Source: Sanguinoderma infundibulare
Taxonomy: Eukaryota > Basidiomycota > Agaricomycetes > Polyporales > Polyporaceae
NCBI GenBank assembly: GCA_032821775.1
Contig: JAVLRN010000014.1
Span: 434,001-498,000 of the forward strand
DNA length: 64,000 nucleotides
Direction of reading: 5' to 3'
This document shows, piece by piece, positions 63,002 through 64,000 of this stretch; the first letter of the stretch is position 1; every line of letters starts with the position of its first letter. A program made the position numbers and the translations under genes. Under the pieces are notes generated by a model, which had not been told where the DNA came from, did no database searches, and saw only the letters and a program-made list of their open reading frames with translations.

Positions 63002-64000
63002 AGTATGCACACCAGCTAGCCTTCCTGATCTTGCTGACCTCGCGCTGCCTTCAGGTCCTCCACGATGACCTCCTTACTCAGCAGTACAGAGGATCTCATT
63101 GAACGCCTCGACCTTCTCCCTGCCCATTCTGTGTGCTCGCTCTCTTGGTGGCTCTCTCTGCTCTGCTCGCCTGTTCTCGCTCTGGCTGTTGATTTCCAAG
63201 TGCCTCGGTCTCTTTTTGTCTTGCTGCGGTCTCACGCTGGTCCACAAATTGCCTGCTCGTGCGCTCTCTCTTTTCATAATAGATGTCATGATGTATTGTC
63301 GCTCCGCCCGCCATAATTGATGATTTTGACCTTTCTTAAATTTTGTGTGCATCGAATGGTCATGGGCGAGTACCAGAGCAATGCCCTCCAGCAAGCCCAC
63401 TATATGGCAACTACAGCCTTTCACCGTACACTACCATACATCAGGGGGACTATTGTAGTCCTCTACCATTACTCCGCATCAGTCCTATATGTTGCTACCA
63501 TATCTCCGAATCAGTCCTGCATGGTGCTACCATATATCCCCATTGATCCTACATGGCACTACAACGAGCGCGCACCTATCCGACAGGCCACTACAGTATT
63601 TCCCCCAGCTCCGGCGAAATCCTACAGCGCCCCCGAGCACGCTCAGCTCTAAACTGTAGCCAATCGGCATGTCCGCCAGAAGGCTGCAGAGCCAGATTCT
63701 AAACTGGAATATCGGGTGAGGCACCTACTAACCACTACCATGGCTACAGAGCTAGATGCATTATTACAGGTCTTTCTAAACCTCAAACCCAGTTTGCTGA
63801 TGGTATGTCAAGGGAGGCGGGGACCGCCCATCACACAATGCATCAATGTCATGCGCAGACATTAACAAGTTGTCCCACCTTATCATCCTCAAGTACACGC
63901 CCATAGGCGACAGCTGCTGGTTGTCACCACTCACAGCATCAGCTACGGAAAATCCTACCCCGACCTCCCCAACATATCTGTACCTGTCGCAGCCTGACCT
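63002..64000. other. Repeat-rich tail; no gene supported
   Basis: 63450-63570 has a degenerate repeat of about 35 bases (ATCTCCGAATCAGTCCTGCATGGTGCTACCATA and relatives with TACTCCGCATCAGTCCTATATG). Open frames here are short and overlap on both strands. Confidence 0.4.

Overview
The window looks like nuclear DNA of an Agaricomycete fungus, probably a wood-decay polypore. Evidence: GC-rich genes cut by many 45-70 nt GT-AG introns, CT-rich leaders, a fungal type I metacaspase, GCN2 and P4-ATPase genes, and a large transposon with a Ulp1-type protease. Gene models were built by hand from splice sites and reading frame. For every model given with exons, the summed exon length is a multiple of three.

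Layout. 0-11 kb: a family of jacalin-like lectin genes (two intact at 1.1-2.2 and 9.6-10.5 kb, one cut by the window edge, one decayed at 3 kb) mixed with two minus-strand secreted SMP-30/gluconolactonase-like genes. 11-17 kb: a U3 snoRNP-type acidic protein (UTP16-like), a third minus-strand SMP-30 gene and an F-box protein. 17.9-24.3 kb: a 12-exon phospholipid flippase (Dnf type). 25.7-27.9 kb: a 17-exon metacaspase. 29-39 kb: three plus-strand SMP-30 genes, with a frame-broken aminoglycoside-phosphotransferase-like gene between the first two. 39.7-46.6 kb: a 29-exon GCN2 eIF2-alpha kinase. 47 kb: tRNA-Glu(CTC). 47.6-49.1 kb: an unrecognised basic low-complexity protein. 49.7 kb: a jacalin-like remnant. 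From about 50.1 kb the composition changes to an AT-rich, repeat-filled transposon region. It contains direct repeats, a ~390 bp palindrome, minisatellites and one long Ulp1 protease / zinc finger / transposase coding region (55.6-60.9 kb) broken only by TGA codons. A low-complexity acidic gene remnant and short tandem repeats follow to the end.

The most distinctive element is the local expansion of the SMP-30-like gene: six intact copies of 409-415 residues with identical seven-exon structure and all metal ligands kept. Three copies on the left read leftward and three on the right read rightward. Their upstream flanks and decayed head-to-head F-box pieces show that blocks, not single genes, were duplicated. 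The products should be secreted six-bladed beta-propeller lactonases or esterases. The neighbouring jacalin-like lectins may be co-expanded carbohydrate-binding proteins. A functional link between the two families is inference only. The flippase, metacaspase, GCN2, UTP16-like and tRNA genes are ordinary core genes that the duplications landed between.
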